From Prorocentrum cordatum (Eukaryota > Sar > Dinophyceae > Prorocentrales > Prorocentraceae): DNA of 64,000 bases. Below are positions 52,860 to 63,249 of this stretch, piece by piece. A program made the translations under genes and the position numbers. The notes beneath the pieces were generated by a model, which did no database searches, was not told the origin of the DNA, and saw only the letters and a program-made list of their open reading frames with translations. The stretch's first letter is position 1. Every line of letters begins with the position of its first letter. The DNA lies in contig CAUYUJ010001420.1 in NCBI GenBank assembly GCA_963575745.1, positions 35,001 through 99,000 of the forward strand, read 5' to 3'.

Positions 52860-53025
52860 GGGCCCAGGGGCACACAAACAGATAGGCACAGATCCCAGGG
52901 TTCCCCTTTGTTTGCGGATGTTTCTGTTCTGGGCCCTCGCCTTCTCCCCCGCTTTTCCCATGCTTCTCGATGCTGCCCTGGGAACCGAGGGCTATTTGTG
53001 GCTGTGGGCTTCTTCCCCTCCTGGC
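52860..53025. repeat. dispersed element P, diverged copy 8
   Basis: GGGGCACACAAACAGATAGG, TTTCTGTTCTGGGCCCTCGC and GGCTGTGGGCTTCTTCCCCT keep the layout but at clearly lower identity. Confidence 0.6.
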
Positions 53026-53212
53026 GGAAGCTGGGCCCACAGAGTTCACGTGACGCAGAACAACATGCAGAAATCCGAATGAGCGACCCGTATCACAAAG
53101 ATGCGCGATCAGGCTACAAGGGCGTTGGAAGGCCGCGCCGACACCCTGCCGGCGGGGAACGGCCGGCGCACGTCGCGAAGGCTGGGCCGAAGGGGCAAAG
53201 GATGCCAGGGTA

Positions 53213-53391
53213 CCCCGGATTCCAAAATAAAGTGAGGGGGGTCACATTTGGGGGGGGTCTGATTTGAGCTGTCTTGGAGGGTTCGGGGGGGTCTGGGCAG
53301 AGGGCCGCCCTTTCAGGGATGGTCTGGGGGGGTCTAAGACTTCTCGTCTGGGAGGGTTGTGACCCCCTGCCTTTCATTACGAAATCTGGAG
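53213..53391. mobile_element. MITE family D, copy 4
   Basis: CCCCGGATTCCAAAATAAAG on the left after TA, CATTACGAAATCTGGAG on the right; core as in copies 1 and 3. Confidence 0.85.
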
Positions 53392-53399
53392 CACCCTTG

Positions 53400-54345
53400 G
53401 GCAGGTTGCCCATCCTTACTATGCGGGTTGACTGTGGGATGAGCGGGTCGCACGGTCTCACGCCATCCGCGACCCACCCGCGAACCACCCCGCGACCGAC
53501 CACGCGACCCACCCTGCACCCACACCATCACTCTCGTCCGCGCTCGCGTGGTGCTCCGTGTTGCTTCGCTCCGAGCGGTCCCCACCCAAGAACGCGAGGC
53601 GGGACACTCGAGGAGCACCGGCACATCTTTAGCCTCGCGGCCGCGGTGTGCTTCCGCCACGCGCCGAAGACACGAAGTGGGGTCCCCCGGGAAAACCAGC
53701 ACAGAGTGGACCCGGCGGCCGCGGTGTGGAGAGTGTACGAGACGGGTCGGGAGCCCTTCAAACAAAAAACACGTGTGGCAACCTCCACCTGTTGAGCAGG
53801 GACCGACTGTCCCGGCATTCCTATAGTCCTACCACGACATGCTCCTAGAACCCAAAAATGTTCTAATAACAAAAGCAACGTTCTTAGAACAGAATCCCGA
53901 TGTGATAGAACAAGACAGACTCCGCCAGAAATGTTCTAAGAACATTTCGTGGGAACCGCACGAAGTTCTGAGAACATTGCTTGGTAGGGCCATAGGCGAG
54001 CCAGGACGCTCCGCCACTGCTTGAACCTGCCGGGCCGAGCAGACGCTTCCGGCGGCCGGCTCGGACTTCAAGGAGCTCTGTGCGCGCGGAGCGCGCTTTG
54101 AGGCGGCGCTGGAGGCGCCGCCACGGGGGATCTCCGGCGGCGACCCAGGTCCTGCAGTACACGCCGGTCGGAAGAAGTAGGTAGAACCATGAAGTAGGAA
54201 GGCGGATATAGTGCAGTGGGTTCGGGCCCGCCCACAGAATAACAAACAGCAGCCAAACCATGTCGACTCTTGAAATAGGAAGGCGCTTGAAGTAGATTGG
54301 GATCTGGGAGCCCAAAAATACCTACTTCCAACGACTGGCGTGTAT
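53400..54345. other. no gene recognised
   Basis: GCGACCCACCC-type short repeats (53445-53520), an AGAACATT/AATGTTCT-rich part (53840-53975) and a GGCGGCGCTGGAGGCGCCGC palindrome at 54101. Confidence 0.4.
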
Positions 54346-54349
54346 AAGC

Positions 54350-54517
54350 TCGACTACGAGGAACCTTCCACGAGAAACCCAACACCGAGACCCCAGGGCG
54401 TCTGCTGATCTTGTGGTGTGGGGACGGCACGCTCTCCACTGCAGAACCGTCCAGGCCTTAAGGAACCCGAGGGCACCCTGGAGGCAGGCAGGGTGCTTCT
54501 TGGTATGGGCATCCACT
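54350..54517. repeat. dispersed repeat R, copy 5
   Basis: CAACACCGAGACCCCAGGGC, GCACCCTGGAGGCAGGCAGG and GCTTCTTGGTATGGGC. Confidence 0.85.
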
Positions 54518-54537
54518 GTAATCCCGAGTCGTCCACT

Positions 54538-54709
54538 TCGGCGGTGGACAAACCTCCCTTTAGTAAACCTCCCCTTAGTGAAAACGGCCTGGTACCGGAA
54601 CCGACGGACCTGGACCCGCAAAAATGACGGCCGCGACGCCCTCTCGCGAACCGAAAACGGCCAATTCCTTAATCGACGTGTCAGGGTAGGAGGTCCATCC
54701 ACCCCCGAC
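54538..54709. mobile_element. MITE family E, copy 3 (intact)
   Basis: CGGCGGTGGACAAACCTCCC on the left, GGAGGTCCATCCACCCCCGA on the right; uninterrupted reference for the split copy at 17636-17945. Confidence 0.9.
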
Positions 54710-54997
54710 CACTGACAGTCTCGGGGCCCAGCGAGGGGCGACATTGACGAGCATTCCCTGAGGCACGACACTGAGGACAAAAGGCAACATCGCAAAACCC
54801 AATACCCAGTCTTTCTGCAAAGTGCCACATCGCGAAACCCCATACCCAATCTTTCTGCTGTTATACACTTTCCAAGCTGGATCGGCATGTGACCGACCCT
54901 AGGGCGAAAACGCCCGGTGTGAAACAAGTGCAGCGCCAAGATCTCAGATAGTTTGTCCATGTGTTGGGGCTCTGGGGAGGGAGGTGGGGAATACAGG

Positions 54998-55248
54998 CCG
55001 CCTAGATGGAGTCCGAGTAGATGAGGTCGGCGGATCGCGCCGCATCGACGATGCATCGCCGATGCACCGCCGATGCCTCGCCGATGCATCGCCAAGGCCT
55101 CTCAGATGCCTCGCCGATACATCGGCGACACCGGCGATGCATCGGCGCCGTCGGCGTGGAGAGAAGGGGGCCCCACATCGAGCCGCATCGTTGATGCACC
55201 GGCGATGCGGCGCACTCCTCCGACCCCGTCTCTGGGGCGCAGGAGGCC
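54998..55248. mobile_element. MITE family G, copy 2
   Basis: CCGCCTAGATGGAGTCCGAG then TAGATGAGGTCGG on the left; CTCCTCCGACCCCGTCTCTG then GGGCGCAGGAGG on the right; inner CATCGCCGATGCATCGCC clusters and GGCGTGGAGAGAAGGGGGCC. Confidence 0.85.
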
Positions 55249-55259
55249 ACAGCAGCGCT

Positions 55260-55460
55260 GCGCGCCCTCCCCGGAGGCACTCGCCCGACCAAGTCATAGA
55301 GGGCACCCGCACTGTAGCACCTCGCTTCCCCCGCGGTGTGGCCAGGAGGCGCCCGCAACGGAGCTCACGCCGTCTGATCTCTCGGCGCGGGCGTCGCCTC
55401 TTTTGGGGGCGACGCGCACACACAAAACCAGTGGGGAGACGCCGATCTAGTCTAGCCTCA
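55260..55460. repeat. dispersed repeat with GCGTCGCC hairpin, copy 2
   Basis: CCGCGGTGTGGCCAGGAGGC, TCTCTCGGCGCGGGCGTCGC and GGAGACGCCGATCTAG match 42160-42320. Confidence 0.7.
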
Positions 55461-55849
55461 CCCGGGACCCAGACCCCCGAAGTCGTGACTTTTGTTCGCA
55501 ACGTCGACCCCTAGAGGTGTGGACCCCTTCCCTGGAAAAGGTGTTTCATCCCGAGTCGTTTGCTGAAGGCCTCGAGGCCCAGGAGGAACCCCTCTGGAGA
55601 GCGAACGTAGCGAAAAACTCCCTGTCGAGCTTATCTCACAACATGAGGGGACCACTTCCCCAGGGCTGGTTTCTCGTCCTGCGTTGCTTTTGGACGGTCC
55701 CGGGGCCCGGCGAGGGCCTCCGGAGGCCGACGAAGACGACGAAAGGAGTCTTGGCGTCGCAGCGCGGCAGGAGGCAGTCCGCACGCGCGCTCGGGCAAGC
55801 CTGGCGACGGCATCGCGATTTGCCCGGATGTAAGAGAGCGTGTCTTTAT

Positions 55850-55979
55850 GTTCGGCGATGACGGGCGTCATTGGGGGGGGGCGAGGGGGGGTATGACGTA
55901 ACGCCCCCCCCCCCGCCGTGTGGTTCCGGCACTGCAGTCGCGCCCGCGCGCGCGACGCGACGAGCAACGAGCGACGAGA

Positions 55980-56024
<45 letters not shown>

Positions 56025-56112
56025 AGCAGCATGTAGGTGGCGATATGCCCCACTGCGCCGGTGTACGCCACAACGCTCGCGTGCATACCACATCGCCTGC
56101 GTACACCGCGAC
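55850..56112. repeat. repeat block X, copy 1 (3' side of the LINE)
   Basis: In order: GATGACGGGCGTCATTGGGG, TATGACGTAACGCCCCCC, GGTTCCGGCACTGC, a (GAC)n run, GCAGCATGTAGGTGGCGAT, then GTGTACGCCACAACGCTCGC-type units. The same motifs occur inverted and in reverse order at 63250-63935. Confidence 0.7.
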
Positions 56113-56194
56113 AGCCGTTTTGTGTATATTTTTTGGGGGCGGCAGAGCCTCAGGAGGACGGCGGTGACCGACGCCCCCTGCGCGTGCCACGGGG

Positions 56195-56365
56195 GCGCGG
56201 AAGCCCGACGCCGCCGACGACGCGTGGGCCGTCGCGGCTCGGGGTGCCCGCCGACGACGCGTGGGCCGTCGCGGCGAAGCCCGACGCCGCCGACGACTCG
56301 TGGGCCGTCCTGGCGCGGGGCGGCCGCCGACGACGCGTGGGCCGTCGCGGCGAAGGCGCCCTGGT
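56195..56365. repeat. short tandem repeat just beyond the LINE stop
   Basis: GACGCGTGGGCCGTCGCGGC recurs about four times in imperfect units of roughly 50-60 bases. On the minus strand this lies directly after the last LINE stop, in the position of its 3' UTR; LINE 3' ends often carry such repeats. Confidence 0.6.
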
Positions 56366-56385
56366 GGCGCCGAAGACTCACACGG

Positions 56386-57399
56386 CTAGCATGGCCGCGT
56401 GGCGGGGGCTGCAGCGCTCGGGAGGCCTGGTGCCTCGCCAGCCGCCGCGCCGTCGGCGAGGCGCGCCGAGCTGGTGGGGTGCTGACCCCTACGAATGCGG
56501 TCAGCCCGAAGACGTCGGACGCGCCCCGCCTCGCCCACGCGCGGGGCGCACAGGGCCGCTAAAGCATTGATGCTGCCGAGGCGCTCCCTGGCGTAGGCGT
56601 GGCATCTCGCGCACAGCACGTAGCCGAAGGCACGCTGCACGATGTGGCCGAGGGCATCGCGCGCCCGCTGCGGGCCGTCTTCGGCGTCGGTCTCGTCCTC
56701 CGCAGGCACAGCTGGGCCCGCCGACGGCGGGGGGTGCTGGTGGCCGCGCCGTGGGGATCGGGACCTCGCAGCCGCCTCCGAGGTCCGCTCGCAGGGGGGC
56801 GTGGCTCTGACCAGGCCGCTGGCCGCGGCGGCGGCGGCCCCCGCTGGGGCAGGCGGCTGGCCCCCCGAGCTCGACGCTGGGCCCTAGGCCGCGGGCCGAG
56901 CCAACCGCGCTTGCGGTCGCGGGCCCCTGCCCCACCGCACTCGGCGTGGGGCCCTGGCCCCGATCAGACCCGAGCGCTCCTGGTTGGCCGTCGGCGCCGC
57001 CGGCGGCGGCCACCGCCGCCGCTGCCGCACTGAACGGCGCCGCCTTCCAGGCCGCCGAGGCGATCTCGGGAAAACGCGGGGACCGATACAGCACCTGCAT
57101 CGACCACGTGGTCCGCGCCGTGCGCAGGCACACCGGGCAGCGCCAGGGGCCCGAGCCGAGAGCGCCGAACGCGTGCTCGGCGAGGAGGAGGCGGTCCTTG
57201 TTGGCCCCGTCGCGGGCCACGTAGCCGCGGATGCTGTCGAGCCTGTCGGCGGCCGCGGGGGCGCCGGCCGCGGCCGCCCAGTGCGCGACGCCGTCGACGA
57301 AGAGCTGGGCACGCAGCTGCCTCTGTCTCTCGGCCGAGGGGGCGCGTAGGTGGTGGGCGATCCCGCCTGCGACGTGGTCGGCCTCGCAGTTGCCGCGGC
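56386..57399 (-). pseudogene. LINE C-terminal region
   Basis: Continues from RNase H with LRAQLFVDGVAHWAA and WRCPVCLRTARTTWSMQVLY, a CxxC motif. After a low-complexity Ala/Gly/Pro stretch and a frame change near 56.7 kb it reads AFGYVLCARCHAYARERLGS and ends at a stop at 56386. Conserved CxxC pairs in this position are usual for dinoflagellate LINE ORF2 ends. Plus-strand open frames opposite this region are shadows of its GC-rich codons. Confidence 0.5.
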
Positions 57400-58339
57400 G
57401 CTGCTTCCACGTGATGATGCCGCGGGCGACGTGGGCGGCGGTGGCGTGGCCCTTGATCTTCGCGATCGCGAGCCCCGCAGGGCCAACGCCGCCGAAGTCG
57501 TGGAGCGCCTGCCACACCTGCCGCCGGAGATGCCCTCACGCTGAAGACGCCAGCGTCGCGCGGGCCTCGCCCCGAAGGCTGATGCCGTCGACGACGAAGC
57601 TGGCGTCGCAGTGCAGCTCGATGGGCGGGATGGCGTGCCGCAGGACGATGGGCACCGCAAGCAGCTCCGCGCCCTCGACGCACTGCCAGAGTCCAACTAG
57701 AGGCGCGCCCAGCGCCTTGGCGCGGCTGCCCGCGCCTGGACCAGCTTCCTCGGGGCCTGGAGGGAGCTCGACGACCGCTGCCGCGGCCTGCGCACCGCCG
57801 CCCTCGGCCAGCAGCGCGTCGCACAATGGGCCGTCGCAGTGCAGTGGCTGGCCGACGAACGGCTCGCCTGGCTCACCGCGACACCGGCGCAGGTGGTCGA
57901 GGAAGCCGCCGCTGGGAAGCCTCCACTGGAGCTGCTGGGCTGGAAAGAAGACGCGCTCGACAAAGCACTTGAGAATCGCGTTGTCCTTCTGCGGCAGCAG
58001 CAGGGCGATCTCACTCGGGAGGCTGAGGCCGTGGTCCTGGATGGCGCTGCAGCAGAGGCGCCTGTGCCAGACGTCGCCGACGTGGTTGGGGCAGAGCTCG
58101 CAAATGTCCGAGGGGGCGCACCTCGGGTTGTTGGCGTACTTCCTGGCGTTGGTCCACTGGCCGTCGACGATGCAAGACATGAGGTAGCCACGCTGCTCGC
58201 TGCTGAGGCTGGGCCAGCTCCGCGCTTCCTGGGAGGTGCCGCGGTCGCTGGCCGCCCACCGCCGAAGCCGGCCAAAATTGACGCCGGCGTCGAGCCAGGA
58301 GGCGTCGTGATTGCTGAGCCGCTTGGCCTGCCAATGCTC
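57400..58339 (-). pseudogene. LINE zinc motif and RNase H domain
   Basis: After a TGA at 58340-58342 the same frame continues EHWQAKRLSNHDASWLDAGV, then CAPSDICELCPNHVGDVWHR with a following RLCC (possible zinc ligands C, C, H, H, C). RNase H follows: HCDGPLCDALLAEGGG (first acidic residue), WQCVEGAELLAVPIVL (glutamate), ELHCDASFVVDGISL (aspartate). After a second in-frame TGA (57536-57538) come VWQALHDFGG, KIKGHATAAHVARG and GNCEADHVAG (last aspartate). All four acidic residues appear present, but the domain is split by the stop. Confidence 0.65.
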
Positions 58340-60540
58340 TCAGCTGCGGCCCAGCAGCTTCTTGGTGAGCCACGGGCTGGCGTCGCTGACGCCGTGGTGA
58401 TAGCCGTCGCGCGTGGCCCACGCATCGAGCGAGGCCGCCACCCAGCCCGCGCGGCGCATGGACAGGAGAGCGGCCTCCGCGGGGCCGCGGCAGTCGGCCC
58501 AGCTGCCCGACGCGGCCGAGGCCGCCGCGAAGGCCTTGTCCAGGGCCTGCCTGGGGAACCACTGCTCCCAGACGGCCCTGTGCGCGCACGCTGGGTCGCA
58601 CGTCGCCTTGAACGTGGGGTCGTCGTCCCTGCCGATGGCGGCGAGGACGGCGGTGCGACTCTTGCCAGAGGGCCTGATCTCGACTGATCTGAACGCCATC
58701 GTGCGCGCGGTGTCGAGGTCGGTGTCGCTGAGCCCCGTGCAGCAGACGCCGTAGGCGAAGCTGGCCTCGACCCCCTGCTTGACAATCCCGGCCGCGACAT
58801 GGCGGCAGCGCCCTGGGCCCAAGAGTCGCCCGAGGCGCGGGGCCCGCCGCGCGGCCTGCCTGGGGCGGCGCCGACGGACGAGCCTGGGCGCCCGTCCAGC
58901 TAAGGCGCAGTCCACTCCAAGGTTGCGGGCGGCCCCCACTGGCTGCGCCTTGGCGGCCTGGGTCAGGCGGCTCCCGGGCGCCGCGGCCGCCGCGGGCGCG
59001 TCGGCCAGCAGGGGTGCCTTCCTGGTGGCGACGTGGATTTCCACCGCGCGCAGCTCGCTGACGACGCTGGCGACGCGGGCGACGAGGTCGTCGGTCACGC
59101 GCCCGCTGCATCCAACCCGCTGGGAGACCAGGTCGTCGACCACGACCGACGTCGCCATGCTCGAGGAGGCCCGCAGGGCGCGGTCGAGCGGGCTGAGGAT
59201 AATGGGCTCCATGAAGGAATAGGCCCACATGTCCCCTGCGAGGTCCGTCTGCTGTGCCTCGACGAGGTCCGAGACCGCGCCGTTGAGCTCCAACGCCCGC
59301 GGCATACGGTATAGAGAGACTTGGAGCTTCACCGCCCAGACTGGGGAGTCGCGCTGCACGGCGGCGTCGATGAGGCGCTGGTGCCTCAGCTGCTCAAAGG
59401 CCTTCCACAAGTCGAGGATGGCCGCCGCCGAGCTCCAGTCGAGGTCGGGCCTCTCGCCGCGCTTGGCCTTGAGCCGCTCTCGCCCCAGGCCAGCTGCTGC
59501 CGGGCCGCGCGCTCGCAGGCCTTGCCTGCGCCTGCGCGGGCCCGCCAGAAAGCCCCGGGGTGGGCCCTCTCCCGCGCGGCCGCGACGTCTCGCCGCGGGC
59601 GCCCGTGGGCGCGGGCCAGGGCGGCGAAGGGAGTGATAGGCCTTGCGCCACCCTCCCTCTTGCTGATGGACACGAGCTCCCTGATGAAACGGGGCCAGCA
59701 GCACTCCTGCTCGACCCTCGTGGGCAGGTCGGCGATGGCCTCGGCGCCGCTGTCGTCGAGGGCGTAGCGGGGGCAGAACGCGTCGAAGCTCGCGCCCGTG
59801 GCGGCGGTGGGGCCGCGAAAAACCCCGCGCGCGCGGTCGACGGTTGGCCGCGGAGGCCGCTCGCCAAGGTCGGAGGGCCACTGCAGCGGCGCCTCGTGGG
59901 CGCCGACGTGCCAGTAGCGCGTCCACTCCTTGACGAGCAGCCCGACGCAAGTCTGCTGGTCGGCAGGGGCTGGCAGCGGCGGCCCGTCCTCGCCGTCGGG
60001 CGCGTCGGCGGCCAGCGGGCGAGGGTGCCGGGGCATGGGCTCGCGCGTGGAGGCGCGCAGCCCCTTGCCGCCCAGCGCGCGCTGCTGGTCGATCCATTTG
60101 CCGAAGCGCTTCCTCGCCAGCCCCATGGCGTCCGCGATGTGCCCCTTGGAGATGACGCCGACGAGCTCCACGAGGCACCCCGCCGAAAACACGTCGAAAA
60201 CGTCGAAGACGCTGCCGATGAGCGCCAGCGCCTTGCACGCGTTGATCCGCTGCTGGTCGGCCATGTCCCCGTCAATGTTGGGCGGCAGCCTGGAGCTGAG
60301 CCCGCGCAGGCTGCGCAGCCCGTCGAGGCGCGAGTGCGCGGTGCTCAGCGAGACGGCCCTGCGCGCCTCGAACACCCACTGGGGAATGCACTGTATGCTG
60401 GTGTCCAGCTTGGGGTGTCTGGGGGGTTTGGGCTTGCTGGCGAGCACCCGCTGCAGCGTGGGCGGCGCTTGCCGCCCTGCTCGCTGAGGCCGAGCCGATC
60501 GATCAAGACCGCCCCAGTCATCCTGATGACAGTCTTCCAA
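58340..60540 (-). pseudogene. LINE reverse transcriptase domain, frameshifted
   Basis: The frame starting at 60540 carries an N-terminal region with DQQRINACKALALIGSVFDV and RFIRELVSISKREGGARPIT; the KREGGARPI block is the RT motif before the palm. Near 59460 the frame changes and continues with AAAILDLWKAFEQLRHQRLI (block A, catalytic aspartate in LDLWKAF), SLYRMPRALELNGAVSDLV, then SVVVDDLVSQRVG, the block C equivalent of YxDD with valine for tyrosine. AARNLGVDCALAG and GLSDTDLDTARTMAF are typical thumb-region motifs of dinoflagellate LINEs. The fingers-to-palm part looks shortened relative to relatives I know. Confidence 0.75.
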
Positions 60541-60543
60541 GCC

Positions 60544-61400
60544 TCATCCACAGGGGCAGCGCTGGTGATCTTGGAGCGGACGTCGGCCCAGGCAGGCTCG
60601 CAGTCCTGGGGGCGGCAGCCCAGAGGAAGCGGCCGCGGGAAGGGCTTGGGCGCTCGCATGACCTGGATCCAGGGCTGGACCTTCTGGGTGGCAATCTCGA
60701 GGAGAACTGGCCGATGCGGCCCGAAGTCCCAGTCGAAGAGGGCGGTGGCGGTGGCCGAGGCGCGGCACGGCGAGACCACGAAGTAGTCGATCACGCGCTC
60801 TGATATCCTGGCGGCACCGGCCGCCGAGCTGATGGCCGCACCGTTGACGTGCCCGAGCCAAGCGGCCTCGGACAGCCTCTGCGGCGCCATGTTGAAGGCG
60901 CCGCCGGTGATGCAGGGGGGGGCGAGGCACTGCACGGCCGACCTCACAGCATTCAGAATGAGGAGGTTGGCGGCCGAGAGGCCCTCGGCGGCGTGGAGGT
61001 ATACGTCGATCCAAGCGAAGCCCCCTCTGATGACGCCGCTGTGGCGTGCGATGGACGCACGGCCTGGGACGAGCACGCGGCTGCGCAGCCCGTCCACCTC
61101 GAAGCGCCCGAGGCCGTGGCGCCCGGGGGCCGAGGCAGAGCAGGCCTCCGCGGCCTGGGCGGCCACCGTCAGCGTCGGTGACAGGGGCGGCTAGGGCCTG
61201 CCAGCCCTGGCGGCCCAATCGAGCTGCCACCTCGGCAGCGCGGTCGTTGGGGGAGTGAGTCTCCTGGGCGGCGACGAAGTCGCACTGCCTGAGGTCGTCC
61301 TAGCACAGTAGCTGGTCCAGCGTGGCGTAGGCGTTCGTGTTCAGCGAGAGGCCGCGCCAGATGCTGCCGTTGGCGGGCCGCCCCCTAACTCGGGCGGGGG
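60544..61400 (-). pseudogene. LINE APE-type endonuclease domain, broken
   Basis: LSLNTNAYATLDQLLC is followed by an in-frame TAG, then DDLRQCDFVAAQETHSPNDR; QETH carries the catalytic glutamate of APE-like LINE endonucleases. After a frame change near 61160 come ANLLILNAV, CITGGAFNMAPQRL, RVIDYFVVSP and FDWDFGPHRPVLLEI. These match the GDFN, IDY and terminal histidine motifs, except that the aspartate of GDFN is alanine here (GGAFNM). That substitution would be expected to destroy target nicking. Confidence 0.7.
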
Positions 61401-61559
61401 GCGGGGGCAGCAGCCGCGGGGGGCGCTGCAGCCGCTGCTGGGCCGTCGGCGAAGCCTGCGGGCCCAGGTTCACCACGAAACTTCTTGCCGACGTGCTCCC
61501 GCAGGAGGGCCATCGCGTCACCGAGCCGCATGCGCTCGTTACCGTCAGAAGTGTGAGCA

Positions 61560-62511
61560 AGAAAGCAAGCAAGGTCTTCCGTAGGGAGGAACGCCCTGAG
61601 GCGGTTTGCGTCAAGGTCGGGCCTGTGCCCAGCCTGCGCCGCTGCCGGTGGGCCTGCGGGCTGCTGCGACTGGGTAGCGGGTAGCGGCGTCTCCGCCTGC
61701 CGAGCCCGCGTCGCCCATGGGCACATCGGCGGAGGGCGCGGCTGGCGGCGCGGCCGAGGCCTTGGCGAAGGCCGCGACCTGCTCGAGGAGCTCCTGGACG
61801 AGGGCCGCGGGGTCCTTGCCCGACGTGCTGAGGGCGGTGACCTTCTCGAACAGCTCCGCCGCGGGGGGCTGGGCAGCGCCTGAGAAGGCCGAGGCTGCCG
61901 CAGCACGGGCCTCCTCGTGCGACTCACGGAGGGCTCGGACGAGCGCCTGCTGGGCGCCCAGCTTGAGCAGGCGGTCCGACATGTCGGCCGCCATGCGCTG
62001 CTCCTTGGCCTCCTCGGCCTTGAGCTTCTTGCCAATGCGATTGAACTCCGTGGGGGCTTCGCGGGCTGCACAGAGGCCGCTGGCGCGGGCAGCCCTCCTG
62101 GCTTCGACCTTCGCGCTGGAATTGCTTGTCGTCGACGCGCGGCGGATGCCACGCGTCGGCGGTGGGGCGCCGGCCGTCGGCGCTCCGAGCCCACGGCGCC
62201 GACGGCTTCCGACCGCCCTGGCCGCCGTTGCCCACGCCCGCGCCGCCGCCGCTGCCGCTCCCGCCGCGGCGGCGATCCTGCGCCCAGTAGCGCCATGCCC
62301 GCCCGTGCTCGCAGAACGCACACTTGGCCTGCCCCTGCGTTGAAGGCGCCGCAACCACCAAACTTCCAGAAAAAACATCGTTGGCCAGATGTCCTGGGGC
62401 AAAACTGGGTGGGGCGGGACCAGTCGGCAGCGCGCAATCGACCGAGGAAATAGAAGCAAGGCATGACCGCGAACTAGCGGTATCCACGCCGCCTCGCGGC
62501 AGACGTGGCAT
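61560..62511 (-). pseudogene. LINE ORF1-like (gag-like) region, frameshifted
   Basis: It starts at the ATG abutting the leader copy (MPRLPRGGVDTASSRS). About 75 codons on, the CAFCEHGRAWRYWAQDRRRG motif suggests a small zinc or nucleic-acid-binding element, followed by a glycine-rich stretch. The reading then changes frame to a helical, possibly coiled-coil segment (KKLKAEEAKEQRMAADMSDR, then LLKLGAQQALVRALRESHEE). A second change leads to ANRLRAFLPTEDLACFLAHT and DAMALLREHVGKKF near 61500. Dinoflagellate LINE ORF1 proteins have a similar plan; no catalytic function is expected. Confidence 0.55.
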
Positions 62512-62533
62512 CTTGAGCCAAAACGGTTACGGA
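62512..62533 (-). other. relic of the dinoflagellate spliced leader (DinoSL)
   Basis: The 22 bases on the minus strand begin TCCGTAACCGTTTTGG and end CTCAAG. From memory, the conserved leader starts with a variable base and continues CCGTAGCCATTTTGG then CTCAAG; this copy differs at two positions (G to A and A to G). The ATG of the LINE's first frame follows at once (62511-62509). Genomic leader relics are a known mark of trans-spliced mRNAs that were reverse transcribed and reinserted in dinoflagellates. It is not an SL RNA gene: no donor GT follows. Confidence 0.8.
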
Positions 62534-62534
62534 G

Positions 62535-62770
62535 ACACCGCAACAACCGTGTGCAACGCAGCGCCTGTGTACACCACAGTGCTCGCGTACACTACAGCCT
62601 CGGTGTGCACGTGTACACCGCATAAACTATGTGCAACACAGCGCCTGTGTACACCACAGTGCTTGCGTGCACCGCGGCGCCCGTGCACGCCACAGCGCGT
62701 GTGTACCCCACAACGTTCGCGTGCAACGCAGCGCTGGTGTACACCACAATGCCTGCGTGCATAGGACAGG
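62535..62770. repeat. GTGTACACCACAGTGC tandem units, upstream of the LINE
   Basis: About 14 units of roughly 16 bases (GCCTGTGTACACCACAGTGC, GCGTGCAACGCAGCGC). They begin within two bases of the leader copy. Confidence 0.9.
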
Positions 62771-62879
62771 TACAAGGAGCATGTACGTGAGGATCTGCTG
62801 CAGACAACTAGACGCCACGCCAAGAAAGTGCTGATAATCGAATGCGACGTTCTTCCCTCTTCCCTCCTCCCCACCTCCA

Positions 62880-62975
62880 CCACCTCGTCCTCCTCCTCCT
62901 CCTCCTCGTTATCCTTCTCCTCATCTTTCTCCCCCTCGCCCTCCTCCTCCTCCTCCCCCCCTCCTCCTCCTTACC
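62880..62975. repeat. (CTC)n tract
   Basis: CTC repeats with CTTC interruptions. Confidence 0.9.
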
Positions 62976-63249
62976 CCTTGTCGTGCGGGTTGGCGCCACA
63001 ACGCACGTGCGCATGTTAGCGCGCACCGCATAATGGTCGATTGAATTGGTCAACTTAGTTCTCGGACGGCCAACTTCCTGGGAGCCTCCTAGACGCATAT
63101 GGGAAAGAGTGAAGGTGACGCAGGCGGATTCGGGAGGACGCGTAGATTCCGGCGGCGCCCCGTTGTCCATGAGGACTCTTCTCTATTGCTTTTTGTGGAA
63201 TCCGCAAGCGCTCCATTTTGTCATACGGATTTGTTTAACATTCTATATA

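Larger units (their letters stand above)
56386..62533 (-). mobile_element. near full-length, broken LINE retrotransposon with a spliced-leader copy at its 5' end
   Basis: Order on the minus strand: spliced-leader copy (62512-62533), ORF1-like region, APE-type endonuclease, reverse transcriptase, zinc motif, RNase H, C-terminal zinc region. The domain order with RNase H after the reverse transcriptase fits dinoflagellate LINEs. At least six frame changes and three in-frame stops (TAG near 61301, TGA at 58340-58342, TGA at 57536-57538) show it is not functional as it stands, unless some are sequence errors. No target-site duplication or poly-A tail could be recognised. Confidence 0.8.

Noticed and set aside
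59560-60786. A 408-codon plus-strand open frame opposite the LINE
   Set aside because: It is the antisense of a GC-rich reverse transcriptase region. The minus strand has recognisable RT and endonuclease motifs; the plus frame has none.
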